Shown: in pieces, positions 36,238-45,950 of the stretch
Layout of the letters: each line of letters starts with the position of its first letter
Numbering within the stretch: the first letter of the stretch is position 1
NCBI GenBank assembly: GCA_018241225.1
Contig: JAFEEG010000010.1
Location: 124,001 to 188,000 of the forward strand
DNA from: Pseudomonadota bacterium
GTDB taxonomy: Bacteria > Pseudomonadota > Gammaproteobacteria > Burkholderiales > Burkholderiaceae_C
DNA: 64,000 nucleotides
Reading direction: 5' to 3'
Made by a program: the position numbers and the translations under genes
The notes under the pieces: model-generated
The model's database searches: none
What the model was told of the DNA's origin: nothing
What the model saw: the letters and a program-made list of their open reading frames with translations, nothing else

Positions 36238-37140
36238 CTACATGAAGCCTGGGTTGCGCGGCAGGTAGCAGGTCCAGTTGCCGAAGTCGTTCTGCGACAT
36301 CAGCACCATCGGCAGCGTGAACTGCATGCCCAGTCCGGCAGCGATCGAAAGCGCATCGCTCGGCCCCGGGACGAACACCGAGACCTGCTTGCCTTCACCT
36401 GCCGCGGCCACGGCCAGCGCCGTTCCGAATGCTGCAGGCATGGCCTCGGCACGCACCACGGCCAAGGGGCCCACATGGCCTGCGGAGGCGATGTAGGCGT
36501 AGCCGACGCGTTCGCCCGCATCGCCGAGGAACACACCCTCCATGCCAGGGGCCTCGAGCAGGTAGCGGTGATGCTTCTCGCGCGAGACGCCCATGGCCGC
36601 CATGTCGATGCGCCGCAGCGCTTGCAGGTCGGCATCGGTCGCCCGCACGGGCGTGGTGCGAAGTGCCGCAAGCCCCCGGGCGCGCCCCGCCAGCGACTCG
36701 CGCCCGGCGCTGCACAGGTGGATCGGCACGCGGGGCAGCATGCCGTGGCGAACGTACAGCCCTTGCGACACGACGTTGAAGGCAAAGGTGATGAGGCTCT
36801 TCTCGGTGGCTGCGGCCTCGTTCGCGTGTTGCAGGGTGCGCTCGATCAGCGCGTTGCCGATGCCTTGCCCCTGCCGCCCGGGCGCGACGAACAGCTCGGC
36901 CAGGAACCACAGGTGGTCGCAAACCCAGCTCAGCGCAAAGCCGGCGATCTCGCCGTCGTCCTCGGCGATCCATACGCCGCGCGGATCGTCTCGAAGGCTG
37001 AAGGCCTGGAAGTGCGGTGTGCGCGAGGAGGCAATGGGCCCGAAGCCGTGTCGCACCGTCAACTCGTTGATGCTGCGGGCGACCAGCTCTTGGGCGCCCG
37101 CCAGTTCGTCGGCACGCGCGGGTCGAATGGCGAGCGGCAT
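36238..37140 (-). CDS. GNAT acetyltransferase with two GNAT-like halves
   Basis: A 300-aa protein. The first 150 residues are a clear GNAT domain with the acetyl-CoA loop APGRQGQGIGNALIERTL preceded by LWFLAELFV. The second half (residues about 165-300) resembles a GCN5-related fold (ALRRIDMAAMGVSREKHH, GDAGERVGYAYI, PGPSDALSIAAGLGMQ) without an obvious pyrophosphate loop, so may be degenerate. It lies 9 bases after the marR gene. Convergent with the LysR gene. Substrate unknown; detoxifying acetylation is one possibility. Confidence 0.88.
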   Translation of the reverse strand: MPLAIRPARADELAGAQELVARSINELTVRHGFGPIASSRTPHFQAFSLRDDPRGVWIAEDDGEIAGFALSWVCDHLWFLAELFVAPGRQGQGIGNALIERTLQHANEAAATEKSLITFAFNVVSQGLYVRHGMLPRVPIHLCSAGRESLAGRARGLAALRTTPVRATDADLQALRRIDMAAMGVSREKHHRYLLEAPGMEGVFLGDAGERVGYAYIASAGHVGPLAVVRAEAMPAAFGTALAVAAAGEGKQVSVFVPGPSDALSIAAGLGMQFTLPMVLMSQNDFGNWTCYLPRNPGFM

Positions 37141-37149
37141 GGGGTCTCC

Positions 37150-37569
37150 TCAGGTCAGGCGTGTGCGCCGCGCAAACGCCACCACGTCCGCCAACTCGGC
37201 CACGTGTTCGGCAAACTCGGTGGCCAGTGCGTCGAGCTTCTTGCGGCCGGCGGGCAGAAGGTGGACCTCCACCTGCCGGCGGTCCACCGTGCTGGGCCGT
37301 CGCACCACCAGGCCGGCCTCCTCGCAACGCGAGACCAGCGCCACCACGCCGTGCGCCTGCGCCTGCAGGCGCTCGGCGATCTCGCTGATCGACGCCCAAT
37401 CGCGTCCCGGGAATCCTTGCGTGTGCAACAGCACCTGGTACTGCAGCACGGTGATGCCCTGGCTGCGCGCTGCGTCTTCGCTGAAGCGCAGAAAGCTGCG
37501 CAGCCTGAACCTGAAATCGGACAAGGCCTCCAGGCGTTGCTTGTCGATGGGTTGGCTGGAACTGGGCAT
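37150..37569 (-). CDS. MarR family transcriptional regulator
   Basis: A 139-aa winged-helix protein. Helices FRFRLRSFLRFSEDAARSQG and the recognition region ISEIAERLQAQAHGVVALVS are followed by the wing VVRRPSTVDRRQVEVHLLPA with the family DxRxx pattern. The frame extends upstream to TTG 37650 and GTG 37638, but two palindromic operators occupy 37634-37670, so I favour ATG 37569, which gives a normal length. It forms an operon with the GNAT gene and is divergent from tctBA. Confidence 0.88.
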   Translation of the reverse strand: MPSSSQPIDKQRLEALSDFRFRLRSFLRFSEDAARSQGITVLQYQVLLHTQGFPGRDWASISEIAERLQAQAHGVVALVSRCEEAGLVVRRPSTVDRRQVEVHLLPAGRKKLDALATEFAEHVAELADVVAFARRTRLT

Positions 37570-37633
37570 GTGGGCGTCGGAATTTGCGCGGCTTTCGAAT
37601 GTATCAGCGGCACCAAGTTCCTCGGGGTATTCA

Positions 37634-37670
37634 CTCACGTTGTGAGGCAATAAACCTCATAACATGAGGT
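37634..37670. promoter_or_regulatory. Two MarR-type operators
   Basis: ACCTCAT-AAC-ATGAGGT (37654-37670) is a perfect 7-bp inverted repeat with a 3-base spacer; CTCAC-GTT-GTGAG (37634-37646) is a second, shorter copy with the same spacing. The shared consensus is CCTCAYAACRTGAG. Centres are 22 bases apart, placing two dimers on one face. They lie between marR and tctB and could control both. Confidence 0.65.
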
Positions 37671-37780
37671 AAATGAAAGCAGACTGAAAGATTCAGCTGC
37701 ACCCCGCAGGACATCCAGTGTCCTCGCCATGGCCTGGCTTGCCGCCTAGGCATGCGCATTCATCACGAGAAGCACCACCC

Positions 37781-38278
37781 ATGCACTTCCAGATCAAGAG
37801 CAAGAGGAATTTCGCCGCGGGCCTCATGTTCGCCTGCGTCGGCGCGGCGTTTGCCATTGGCGCCACCAGCTACAACGTGGGCAGCGCCGCGCGCATGGGG
37901 CCGGGCTATTTCCCGCTCATGGTGGGCACGCTGCTGGCCGTGCTGGGCCTGGGCGTGGTGGTGGCATCGGTGGGGGCCCGGCGCGATGGCGACGGCGACC
38001 CGATCGGAGCAATTGCGTGGAAGCCGCTGGGCTTCATCATCGGCGCCAATCTGCTGTTCGGCGTGCTCCTCGCGGGGTTGCACAGCGTCGGCGTGCCCGC
38101 CATGGGCCTGATCGCGGCGATCTATGCGCTCGTCATCGTGGCCTGCATGGCCGGCACCAACTTCAGCATCAAGGCGGCCCTGGTCCTGGCCACCGTGCTG
38201 GCCATCGGCAGCTACCTCACTTTCATCGTCGGGTTGAGCCTGCAGTTCCAGGTGTGGCCGACCTTCATCACCGGCTGA
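37781..38278 (+). CDS. tctB: Tripartite tricarboxylate transporter small subunit TctB
   Basis: A 165-aa membrane protein with four hydrophobic segments; the N-terminal region NFAAGLMFACVGAAFAIGAT and the following ARMGPGYFPLMVG are the TctB family pattern. ATG 37781 was chosen over upstream in-frame ATG 37718, which gives an untypical extension. With TctA it forms the membrane part of a TTT-type secondary transporter for citrate or other carboxylates driven by a periplasmic TctC protein. It is followed by tctA after 19 bases. Confidence 0.9.
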   Translation: MHFQIKSKRNFAAGLMFACVGAAFAIGATSYNVGSAARMGPGYFPLMVGTLLAVLGLGVVVASVGARRDGDGDPIGAIAWKPLGFIIGANLLFGVLLAGLHSVGVPAMGLIAAIYALVIVACMAGTNFSIKAALVLATVLAIGSYLTFIVGLSLQFQVWPTFITG

Positions 38279-38297
38279 GCGCGAGCGCACCACCACC

Positions 38298-39818
38298 ATG
38301 CAAGATCTCATCAACAACCTGTCGATCGGCTTTGCCACGGCCGTGAGCCTGCAGAACCTGCTGTATGCCTTCATCGGCTGCCTGCTGGGCACGCTGATCG
38401 GCGTGCTGCCAGGCATTGGGCCCACGGCCACCATTGCCATGCTGCTGCCGGCGACCTACGCGCTGCCGCCGGTGGCCGCGCTGATCATGCTGGCGGGCAT
38501 CTACTACGGCTCGCAGTACGGGGGCTCCACCACGGCCATCCTGGTGAACCTGCCGGGCGAGTCGTCGTCCGTGGTCACGGTCATCGACGGGCACCAGATG
38601 GCCAAGCAGGGCAGGGGTGGGCCGGCGCTGGCCGCTGCGGGCCTGGGCTCCTTTTTCGCGGGCTGCGTGGGTACGCTGATCCTGGCCGCCTTCGCGCCGC
38701 CGTTGACCGAGATCGCCTTCAAGTTCGGCCCCGCCGAGTACTTCTCGCTGATGATCCTGGGCCTGATCGGTGCGGTGGTGCTGGCGTCGGGCTCGCTCGT
38801 CAAGGCCATCTGCATGATCCTTCTGGGCCTGCTGCTGGGACTGGTGGGCACCGACGTGAATTCCGGCGTGGCGCGCTTTACCTTCGACATTCCGGAACTC
38901 ACCGACGGCCTGGGCTTCATCGCGGTGGCCATGGGCGTGTTCGGCTATGGCGAGATCATTGCCAACCTCGCGCGGCCCGAGGAAGAGCGTGAAGTGTTCT
39001 CTGCCAAGGTGTCCGGCCTGTTTCCCACCAAGGAAGACTTCCGGCGCATGACGCCGGCGGTGTTGCGCGGCACGGCGCTGGGCTCCGCGCTGGGCATCTT
39101 GCCCGGCGGCGGGGCGCTGCTGTCTGCCTTTGCTGCCTACACGCTGGAAAAGAAGATCCAGCTCAAGTCCGGCGAAGTACCGTTCGGGCGCGGCAACATC
39201 CGCGGCGTTGCGGGGCCCGAGGCCGCCAACAACGCCGGCGCGCAGACCTCCTTCATTCCGATGCTCACGCTGGGCATTCCGCCCAACCCGGTGATGGCGC
39301 TGATGGTGGGCGCCATGACCATCCACAACATCCAGCCGGGCCCGCAGGTGATGACCAGCAACCCCGAGCTGTTCTGGGGCCTGATCGCCTCGATGTGGAT
39401 CGGCAACCTCATGCTCGTGATCCTGAACCTGCCGCTGATCGGCCTGTGGATCAAGCTGCTGACCATTCCGTACCGCTGGCTGTTCCCGGCCATCGTGCTG
39501 TTCTGCGCCATCGGCGTGTACTCCACCAACAACAATGTGTTCGACATCTGGCTGGTGGCCATCTTCGGCATCGTCGGCTACTCGTTCATCAAGCTCGGCT
39601 GCGAGCCGGCACCGCTGCTGCTGGGCCTGATCCTGGGGCCGATGATGGAAGAGAACCTGCGCCGCGCGCTGCTGCTCTCGCGCGGCGACTGGAGCGTGTT
39701 CGGCACGCGGCCCATCTCGCTGGGCCTGCTGCTGGCGGCGGTGCTGCTGCTGGTGATCGTGCTGGCACCCTCGGTGCGCTCCAAGCGCGAAGAAGCATTT
39801 GTCGAGGAGGCGGGGTAG
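38298..39818 (+). CDS. tctA: Tripartite tricarboxylate transporter large subunit TctA
   Basis: A 506-aa polytopic protein, the usual TctA length. Signature regions are GTLIGVLPGIGPTATIAMLL near residue 35, YYGSQYGGSTTAILVNLPGE near 72 and the second repeat GILPGGGALLSAFAAY near 265, PEAANNAGAQTSFIPMLTLG near 305. It carries the substrate through the membrane together with TctB. No tctC binding-protein gene is adjacent, so the binding protein must be encoded elsewhere. A 99-aa gene of unknown role follows in the opposite direction after 17 bases. Confidence 0.94.
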   Translation: MQDLINNLSIGFATAVSLQNLLYAFIGCLLGTLIGVLPGIGPTATIAMLLPATYALPPVAALIMLAGIYYGSQYGGSTTAILVNLPGESSSVVTVIDGHQMAKQGRGGPALAAAGLGSFFAGCVGTLILAAFAPPLTEIAFKFGPAEYFSLMILGLIGAVVLASGSLVKAICMILLGLLLGLVGTDVNSGVARFTFDIPELTDGLGFIAVAMGVFGYGEIIANLARPEEEREVFSAKVSGLFPTKEDFRRMTPAVLRGTALGSALGILPGGGALLSAFAAYTLEKKIQLKSGEVPFGRGNIRGVAGPEAANNAGAQTSFIPMLTLGIPPNPVMALMVGAMTIHNIQPGPQVMTSNPELFWGLIASMWIGNLMLVILNLPLIGLWIKLLTIPYRWLFPAIVLFCAIGVYSTNNNVFDIWLVAIFGIVGYSFIKLGCEPAPLLLGLILGPMMEENLRRALLLSRGDWSVFGTRPISLGLLLAAVLLLVIVLAPSVRSKREEAFVEEAG

Positions 39819-39835
39819 AGCCGCCCCCGGCCGGG

Positions 39836-40135
39836 TCAGATCGTTCGCCAGATGGCATCGTTGACCGACCCCGGCTCGAAGCTGTCGACGTACCGGTTCA
39901 CGATCTCCCAGTACTTCTGGTCGCCGATGAGCCGAAGGTTCACGCTGTCGTACTCCGCCAGGTCCTTGTGGCGCGTGGTCCAGCCGATGCGCTGCGGGTT
40001 GCCGCCAATGGGCAGCAGCACCTCCACCGGAAGCTTGTACGCCTCCTGGATGTAGGCGACGATTTCGTTCGAGAACGCGAGCATGCTGGCGTTCTTGCCC
40101 GGTGCAATGCCGGCGCTGCGGATGAACACGATCAT
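39836..40135 (-). CDS. Conserved-looking 99-aa protein of unknown function
   Basis: A soluble 99-aa protein starting MIVFIRSAGIAPGKNASMLA, preceded by a strong AAGGAGA site, which supports it as a real gene. The pattern of an N-terminal strand followed by a helix (FSNEIVAYIQEAYKLPVEVL) and a strand ending in GGNPQRIGWTT suggests a ferredoxin-like alpha+beta barrel as in NIPSNAP or Dabb proteins; this is inference from the pattern. It lies convergent to tctA and upstream of nothing obvious. No catalytic residues can be named. Confidence 0.72.
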   Translation of the reverse strand: MIVFIRSAGIAPGKNASMLAFSNEIVAYIQEAYKLPVEVLLPIGGNPQRIGWTTRHKDLAEYDSVNLRLIGDQKYWEIVNRYVDSFEPGSVNDAIWRTI

Positions 40136-40302
40136 CTCGGGTCTCCTTCCGCCGAATCGAGCGGCGGTCTGCGGCGCGGAATGCGCCGGCGAAGACTTTG
40201 CGCTTGCCTCGCGCAGCGCAGCAGGGGGAAAGCCTGATTGGAATTTGCGCGTGCGGTGCCCGTGTCACGAAAGCGGGACAGCTGCCGGCCGGCCCCTTGT
40301 CT

Positions 40303-41322
<1,020 letters not shown>

Positions 41323-41330
41323 GTCTGCAT

Positions 41331-42083
41331 TCAGGTTGTTGTCGTGGCGTCCGCGAAGGGCGAGCGGATGTCGGCCAAGAACTGCCGCGTGCGCGGATGC
41401 TGCGGTCGGTTGAAGAAGTCGGCCGGCGTCGCGCGTTCCAGCACGCGGCCCTGGTCCATGAAGAAGATGCGGTCGGCCACCTCGCGGGCAAAGCCCATTT
41501 CGTGCGTGACGCACACCATGGTCATGCCGTCGTTGGCCAGGTCGCGCATCACCAGGAGCACCTCGCCCACCATCTCCGGATCGAGCGCGCTGGTGGGCTC
41601 GTCGAAGAGCATCAGCGGCGGCTGCATGGCCAGGGCACGCGCAATGGCCACGCGCTGCTGCTGTCCGCCCGACAGCTCCGAAGGCCAGGCATGCGCCTTC
41701 TCGGCCAGGCCCACGCGTTCGAGCAGCGCCATGGCGCGCTCCTCGGCCTGCGCACGCGACAGGCCGCGCAGCTGGATGGGCGCCAGCGTGCAGTTGCCCA
41801 GCACGGACAGGTGCGGAAAAAGATTGAACTGCTGGAACACGAAGCCGATCCTGGATCGGAATGCATTCACGTCGATGCCTGGCGCGTGGATGTCTTCGCC
41901 GCCCACGAGGATGCGGCCCGACTGGATGGGCTCGAGCCGGTTGAGCGTGCGGATGAGCGTGGACTTGCCCGAGCCCGAGGGCCCGCACACCACCACCACT
42001 TCGCCGGCCTTCACGCTTTCGCTGACGTCCACCAGCGCGTGGTAGCCGCCGTACCACTTGTTGACGCCTTGCATCTCGATCAT
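41331..42083 (-). CDS. Polar amino acid-type ABC transporter ATPase
   Basis: A 250-aa ATPase of the GlnQ/HisP family: Walker [11 protein letters not shown]-loop [10 protein letters not shown], signature [15 protein letters not shown], Walker [13 protein letters not shown], and the H-loop [13 protein letters not shown] 42083 overlaps the TGA of the upstream permease (ATGA) and has GGGAGG ahead. The motif set is complete. It powers the importer formed by the two permeases and the binding protein encoded upstream. Confidence 0.95.
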   Translation of the reverse strand: MIEMQGVNKWYGGYHALVDVSESVKAGEVVVVCGPSGSGKSTLIRTLNRLEPIQSGRILVGGEDIHAPGIDVNAFRSRIGFVFQQFNLFPHLSVLGNCTLAPIQLRGLSRAQAEERAMALLERVGLAEKAHAWPSELSGGQQQRVAIARALAMQPPLMLFDEPTSALDPEMVGEVLLVMRDLANDGMTMVCVTHEMGFAREVADRIFFMDQGRVLERATPADFFNRPQHPRTRQFLADIRSPFADATTTT

Positions 42084-42811
42084 GCGGAGACCTCCCTGGT
42101 TGCCTTGTTGTTGCTGGTGTCGATGCTCGAGACGCTGCGCCGCGCCAGCCTGCGCTCGAGCCAGTAGGCCGCGCGCGACAGCCCGAAGCACATCAGGAAA
42201 TAGGTCAGCCCCAATATGCCGTAGACCTCGGCCGGGCGGGTGAACACCTGCGTGTTGATCTGCGTGGTGATGAACGACACCTCGGCCAGGCCGATGATGT
42301 AGCCCAGCGATGTTTCCTTGATGGTGGAGACGAACTGGTTCACCAGCGAAGGCAGCATGCTGCGCAGCGCCTGCGGCAGCAGCACCAGCCGCATGGTGCG
42401 CGCGTAGCTCAGGCCCAGTGCGCGCGAGGCCTCGGCCTGGCCGCGCGGCAGGCCCTGCACGCCGGCGCGCACGATCTCGGCCAGGTAGGCCGCATCGAAC
42501 ACCACCAGGGCGATGAGCATGGTGCTGAACTGGTCGGTCTTCACGCCCGTCACGCTGGGTAGGAAGAAGTAGGCCCAGAACACCACCATGAGCAGCGGCA
42601 CGCCGCGCACCGCATACACCAGTGCCGTGACCGGCCAGCGCAGCCAGCGCCAGGGACTCAGCCGGGCCAGGCCGAAGGCGATGCCCAGCGGCAGGGCCAG
42701 CACCAGCGCGCAGCTGGCCAGCAACAGGGTGAGCACCAGCCCGCCCAGTGGCCCGTTGGGGTACTGGCCGACCAGGAAGTACAGCCAGTAGGTCTGGATG
42801 ATTTCAAGCAT
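42080..42811 (-). CDS. Polar amino acid-type ABC transporter permease
   Basis: A 243-aa HisM/GlnP-type permease with about five transmembrane segments. The EAA coupling loop is visible in [20 protein letters not shown] then [18 protein letters not shown]. It begins 18 bases after the preceding permease and its stop overlaps the ATPase start. Heterodimer with the other permease. Confidence 0.94.
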   Translation of the reverse strand: MLEIIQTYWLYFLVGQYPNGPLGGLVLTLLLASCALVLALPLGIAFGLARLSPWRWLRWPVTALVYAVRGVPLLMVVFWAYFFLPSVTGVKTDQFSTMLIALVVFDAAYLAEIVRAGVQGLPRGQAEASRALGLSYARTMRLVLLPQALRSMLPSLVNQFVSTIKETSLGYIIGLAEVSFITTQINTQVFTRPAEVYGILGLTYFLMCFGLSRAAYWLERRLARRSVSSIDTSNNKATREVSA

Positions 42812-42829
42812 GCCGCGCCGCCCCCGCCG

Positions 42830-43525
42830 TCATGCCACGCGCACCGGAAAGCGGTGCTGGTACCAGGCCGCCAGGGCGGTGATGAGAAGCGACACGCTCA
42901 GGTACGCCGCGCTGGCGAACGCAAACGACTCGAAGCTGCGAAAGCTCGCGCTTTCCACCTGGCCGGCCTGGTACATCAGCTCGGCCACGCCCACCACGGT
43001 GGCGATGGATGTGTTCTTCCACAGGTTGAGCGTCTGCGAGATCAGCGGCGGCACCGTCACGCGCAGCGCCTGCGGCAGCACCACGCGACGCATGGTGGCC
43101 AGGAAGCTGAAGCCCAGCGCGCGCCCCGCCTCGAACTGCACGGTGGGGATGGATCGGATGCCGCTGCGGATGTCCTCTGCCATGTAGGCCGCGCTGTAGA
43201 GCGCCAGCGCAATGACGGCGCTCACCGCTTCGATGTTGCCTGCGTACAGCCACTCCTTGAGCGCGGTCGGCAGCAACTCGGGCGCACCGAAGTACCAGAA
43301 CAGCATGTGCGCCAGCAGCGGAATGTTGCGGATGACTTCCACGTAGGCAAAGCCCAGGCGCTGCAGCCAGGGCAGGGGAGACAGGCGCAGCAGCGCCACC
43401 CCGATGGCAATGGGCAGCGCGAGCACGAAGGCTGCGGCCAGCAGTTGCAGCGACAGCCACAGGCCCGCCACGAGCATGTCGTGGTAGCGCCCGGTCAGCA
43501 GCAGTGTGTAGTCGAAGGATGGCAT
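42830..43525 (-). CDS. Polar amino acid-type ABC transporter permease
   Basis: A 231-aa permease of the same family with the EAA loop FEAGRALGFSFLATMRRVVL. ATG 43525 is used; the frame reaches back to 43570 but those residues lack family character. It is separated from the binding-protein gene by 141 bases holding a strong hairpin, so its expression may be lower than that of the binding protein. Confidence 0.93.
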   Translation of the reverse strand: MPSFDYTLLLTGRYHDMLVAGLWLSLQLLAAAFVLALPIAIGVALLRLSPLPWLQRLGFAYVEVIRNIPLLAHMLFWYFGAPELLPTALKEWLYAGNIEAVSAVIALALYSAAYMAEDIRSGIRSIPTVQFEAGRALGFSFLATMRRVVLPQALRVTVPPLISQTLNLWKNTSIATVVGVAELMYQAGQVESASFRSFESFAFASAAYLSVSLLITALAAWYQHRFPVRVA

Positions 43526-43576
43526 GGGTTGGCGTTGACGCCCCGCGGGGCCGGCCATCGTAAGCGCCAAAGGACG

Positions 43577-43616
43577 CGGCCGCCAAGGCAGTCGCGCTGC
43601 GCTGCCATGGCGGCCG
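43577..43616 (-). other. Intercistronic hairpin after the binding-protein gene
   Basis: CGGCCGCCA (43577-43585) pairs with TGGCGGCCG (43608-43616), and after one mismatch GGCAG pairs with CTGCC, giving a 9+5-bp stem. No T-run follows on the minus strand, so it is likely a partial attenuator or mRNA 3' stabiliser, common between binding-protein and permease genes. Confidence 0.6.
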
Positions 43617-43666
43617 GTGCCGTCGTGCGTCAGGGGGGGCCGAGCGCCGTTGGCGCGGCCGGGCGC

Positions 43667-44497
43667 CTACTCGCTGATCTTGTCGGTCTCGAAGCGGAAG
43701 TCGCGGCTCTGGAAGCCCGAGGCCGTCTTGGGGCCGTACCACTTGAAGAAGATCTTCTCGGCCTCGCCCGACTTCTCGAGGTCGCGCAGCGTGTCGTCCA
43801 CCACCGCCTTGAGGCCTGTCTCGCCCTTCTTGATGCCGATGGCCAGCGCCTCGGTGCTGAGGTTCTGCTTGAGCACTTCGTACTGCGCCTTCTGCGGACC
43901 CAGCTTGGCATAGCTGCGCAGCAGCGCGGCCTCGTCGTCGACATAGCCCACGCCCTTGCCCTGCTGCAGCGCCTGGAAGGCCTGCTGGCTGGTGTCGAAG
44001 GTCACCACCTCCACGCCCGGCACGGCCTTGCGGACATTGGGCTCTTGCGTGCCACCGCGAATGGTGAGCACCTTCTTGCCGGCCAGTTGCGACAACTCGG
44101 TGATGCCGCTGGACTTTTTCACAATGGCCTTCTGGCCGGTGACAAAGGTGGTGAGCGAGAAGTCGATCTGTGCCTCGCGCTCCTTGTTGTGCGTCAGGCC
44201 CGCGGCCACGAGGTCGACGTGGCCTTGCTGCAGTTCTGGAATGCGCGCGGCCACCGCGATCTGCTTGAGCACCGGCTTCACGCCGATCTTCTTGGCAATG
44301 GCATCGGCCAGGTCGACCTCGTAGCCAACGATCTGGCGCGTCTTGGGGTCGACGAAGGTGGCGGGTTCGTCGGTGCCCAGGACGCCCACCACCAGTTCGC
44401 CGCGCTTCTTGATGTCGGCGAGCTGGTCGGCGTGGGCGCTGAGCGCGGGCAGGAAGGCCGCAGTGGCAAGTGCGGCAGCAAGAAGGGTGCGGCGCAT
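43667..44497 (-). CDS. Polar amino acid-type ABC transporter substrate-binding protein
   Basis: A 276-aa periplasmic protein with a Sec signal (RRTLLAAALATAAFLPALSAHA). The SBP family 3 pattern is clear: IKKRGELVVGVLGTDEPATF, VGYEVDLADAIAKKIG, LVAAGLTHNKEREAQIDFS and VGYVDDEAALLR. ATG 44497 follows AGGAGATAACAACACC. The position of acidic and glycine residues fits amino-acid-like ligands, but members also bind opines and other polar metabolites. The HIUase-like gene lies 120 bases upstream on the same strand. Confidence 0.94.
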   Translation of the reverse strand: MRRTLLAAALATAAFLPALSAHADQLADIKKRGELVVGVLGTDEPATFVDPKTRQIVGYEVDLADAIAKKIGVKPVLKQIAVAARIPELQQGHVDLVAAGLTHNKEREAQIDFSLTTFVTGQKAIVKKSSGITELSQLAGKKVLTIRGGTQEPNVRKAVPGVEVVTFDTSQQAFQALQQGKGVGYVDDEAALLRSYAKLGPQKAQYEVLKQNLSTEALAIGIKKGETGLKAVVDDTLRDLEKSGEAEKIFFKWYGPKTASGFQSRDFRFETDKISE

Positions 44498-44572
44498 GGT
44501 GTTGTTATCTCCTGAGGTGGACGATGTGGTCTGCCACGATACCAAGCATTGCCGTCATGTCGAAATGGGCAA

Positions 44573-44586
44573 TTCGCATATGCAAA
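44573..44586. promoter_or_regulatory. Palindrome upstream of the binding-protein gene
   Basis: TTCGCATATGCAAA contains the perfect 8-bp palindrome GCATATGC (44576-44583), 76 bases before the binding-protein start. It may be an operator for an unseen regulator; no regulator gene is adjacent. Confidence 0.3.
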
Positions 44587-44617
44587 TGTCAGACGCCAAG
44601 GCCGGCAGGCGCGGGCC

Positions 44618-44992
44618 TCAGGCCGCGCCGCGAAAGCAGGACAGGCCCCAGGGCGTGAGCTTGACCGGCAGGTGGTAGTGGTGCGTGAGGTCGGCCAGGC
44701 CGAAGCGAAAAACCTGCACGTCCATGAAGGCCGGATCGGGCAGCTCCTGGCCGCGCTTGCGGTAGTAGTCGCCTACGTGCAGGCGCATTTCGTACACGCC
44801 CACCTCGAAAGCTTGCGCCTGGCTTTCAATGCCATCCACCACGCCGTTGCGGCCCACCTTGCCGCTGACCATGGGCAACCACTGGTCGGGCTTGCCGCGT
44901 TCGCCGGCTTCGCGGCGCAGTACTTCCACCTTCATTCCTGTGGCCACGACTCCGTTGGCCACGTCCACCACGTGAATTGAAACAGCTTGCAT
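44618..44992 (-). CDS. Hydroxyisourate hydrolase-like (transthyretin-like) protein
   Basis: A 124-aa protein of the transthyretin/HIUase family, which opens the 5-hydroxyisourate ring in urate breakdown. The first signature is seen as SIHVVDVANGVVATGMKVEV (catalytic His retained), the arginine in SGKVGRNG, and the last signature as HHYHLPVKLTPWGLSCFRGA. The normal C-terminal YRGS is changed to FRGA, removing the conserved serine. No OHCU decarboxylase or urate oxidase gene is in the window. It precedes the amino-acid-type ABC genes and the 2OG oxygenase on one strand, so it may work on a different ureide or heterocycle. Confidence 0.85.
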   Translation of the reverse strand: MQAVSIHVVDVANGVVATGMKVEVLRREAGERGKPDQWLPMVSGKVGRNGVVDGIESQAQAFEVGVYEMRLHVGDYYRKRGQELPDPAFMDVQVFRFGLADLTHHYHLPVKLTPWGLSCFRGAA

Positions 44993-45051
44993 TCTTGCCC
45001 CGCAATGTCCAGAAAGCGCAATGCGCGCTGGGGGCGAATGTAGTGGATTCT

Positions 45052-45468
45052 TCAGCCCGTGGGCATGCGTTCGAAGGCCGTCAGCGCGGGATCGATGGAA
45101 TCCCATGGCAGGGCGCGCACGCTGTAGGTCAGCGCCTGCGGTGCAAAGCGTCCGGGCTCGTCCAGGCTGGCGGCCGGCACGGCGATGAACTGCGGCGCGT
45201 TGGCAAAGCGCAGGTACACCGGCGTGCCGCACACCGGGCAGAAGGCGTGGCGCTTCACGTTGCCGCTGTCGGCCGCCACTTCCCAGTGGCTGGCCTGGCC
45301 GGTGATCGCCATGTCGGCGCTTTGCGGGAAGGTCAGCCACGAGCCGTGCCCGGTGCCGCTGCGCCGCTGGCAGTCGCGGCACTGGCAGTGGTTCTGGAAG
45401 ATGGGCGCGTGCGGCGTGCTGTAGCGCACCGCGCCGCAGGCGCAGCCGCCGGTGTAGGGCTGGGTCAT
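45052..45468 (-). CDS. GFA/CENP-V family zinc protein
   Basis: A 138-aa member of the glutathione-dependent formaldehyde-activating (GFA) family. Zinc cysteines are visible in GGCACGAVRY, NHCQCRDCQRRSG and FCPVCGTPVY. The family binds glutathione adducts in a few studied cases, but most members are uncharacterised. It lies 15 bases after the SRPBCC gene, forming an ArsR-SRPBCC-GFA operon, with a good GGAGAACCCC site. Confidence 0.93.
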   Translation of the reverse strand: MTQPYTGGCACGAVRYSTPHAPIFQNHCQCRDCQRRSGTGHGSWLTFPQSADMAITGQASHWEVAADSGNVKRHAFCPVCGTPVYLRFANAPQFIAVPAASLDEPGRFAPQALTYSVRALPWDSIDPALTAFERMPTG

Positions 45469-45483
45469 GGGGTTCTCCGGGTA

Positions 45484-45948
45484 TCAGGCGGCCTTGGGCT
45501 TGGCGAAGACGTCGATGCCCTGTCCGGTTTCGAGCAGCGACTTCAGGCTGGACAGCACGATGGGCCAGCCCTGCTGGATGCCCTTGGCCATGCCGCTGCC
45601 GGCCTCGAGTTCGTCGTGGGTCACTGTCAGGCGCACCATCTCGTCGTAGGGCGCAATGTCGAAGCTCACGCGGCTGTAGCCGGCCGGGTCGTCGGCGCGC
45701 GACGGGTCGGCCCAGGTGATGACCAGGCGCGTGGGCGAGGAAATCTCGACCACCTTGCCCACCAGCTGCACCTTGCGCTCGGCATCGGCGCGCACATGCT
45801 GCCAGCCCGATCCGGGCTTCCAGTCGGAGACGTTCTCGTGCCCCCAATAGCGCCGCGCGATATCCGGCTTCGTGATGGCCTCGAACACCTTCTCGGGCGT
45901 CGAGCGGATGTAGGTCACATAGACAAAGCTCGTCTTTTCCTGGCTCAT
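45484..45948 (-). CDS. SRPBCC (AHSA1/START-like) domain protein
   Basis: A 154-aa single-domain protein of the AHSA1 subgroup: VTYIRSTPEKVFEAITKPDI at the start, the YWGHENVSDWKPGSGW loop, LVITWADP, and the closing QGWPIVLSSLKSLLETG. These proteins hold small hydrophobic ligands. It starts 2 bases after the ArsR stop. ArsR-SRPBCC pairs are frequent in bacteria, the SRPBCC protein being the usual target of the repressor; the inducer is unknown. Confidence 0.93.
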   Translation of the reverse strand: MSQEKTSFVYVTYIRSTPEKVFEAITKPDIARRYWGHENVSDWKPGSGWQHVRADAERKVQLVGKVVEISSPTRLVITWADPSRADDPAGYSRVSFDIAPYDEMVRLTVTHDELEAGSGMAKGIQQGWPIVLSSLKSLLETGQGIDVFAKPKAA

Positions 45949-45950
45949 CT

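Noticed and set aside
40148..40166. GC-rich hairpin CCGCC-N-GGCGG as terminator of the 2OG oxygenase operon
   Set aside because: No T-run follows on the minus strand and it lies 137 bases beyond the stop, beside the start of the 99-aa gene.
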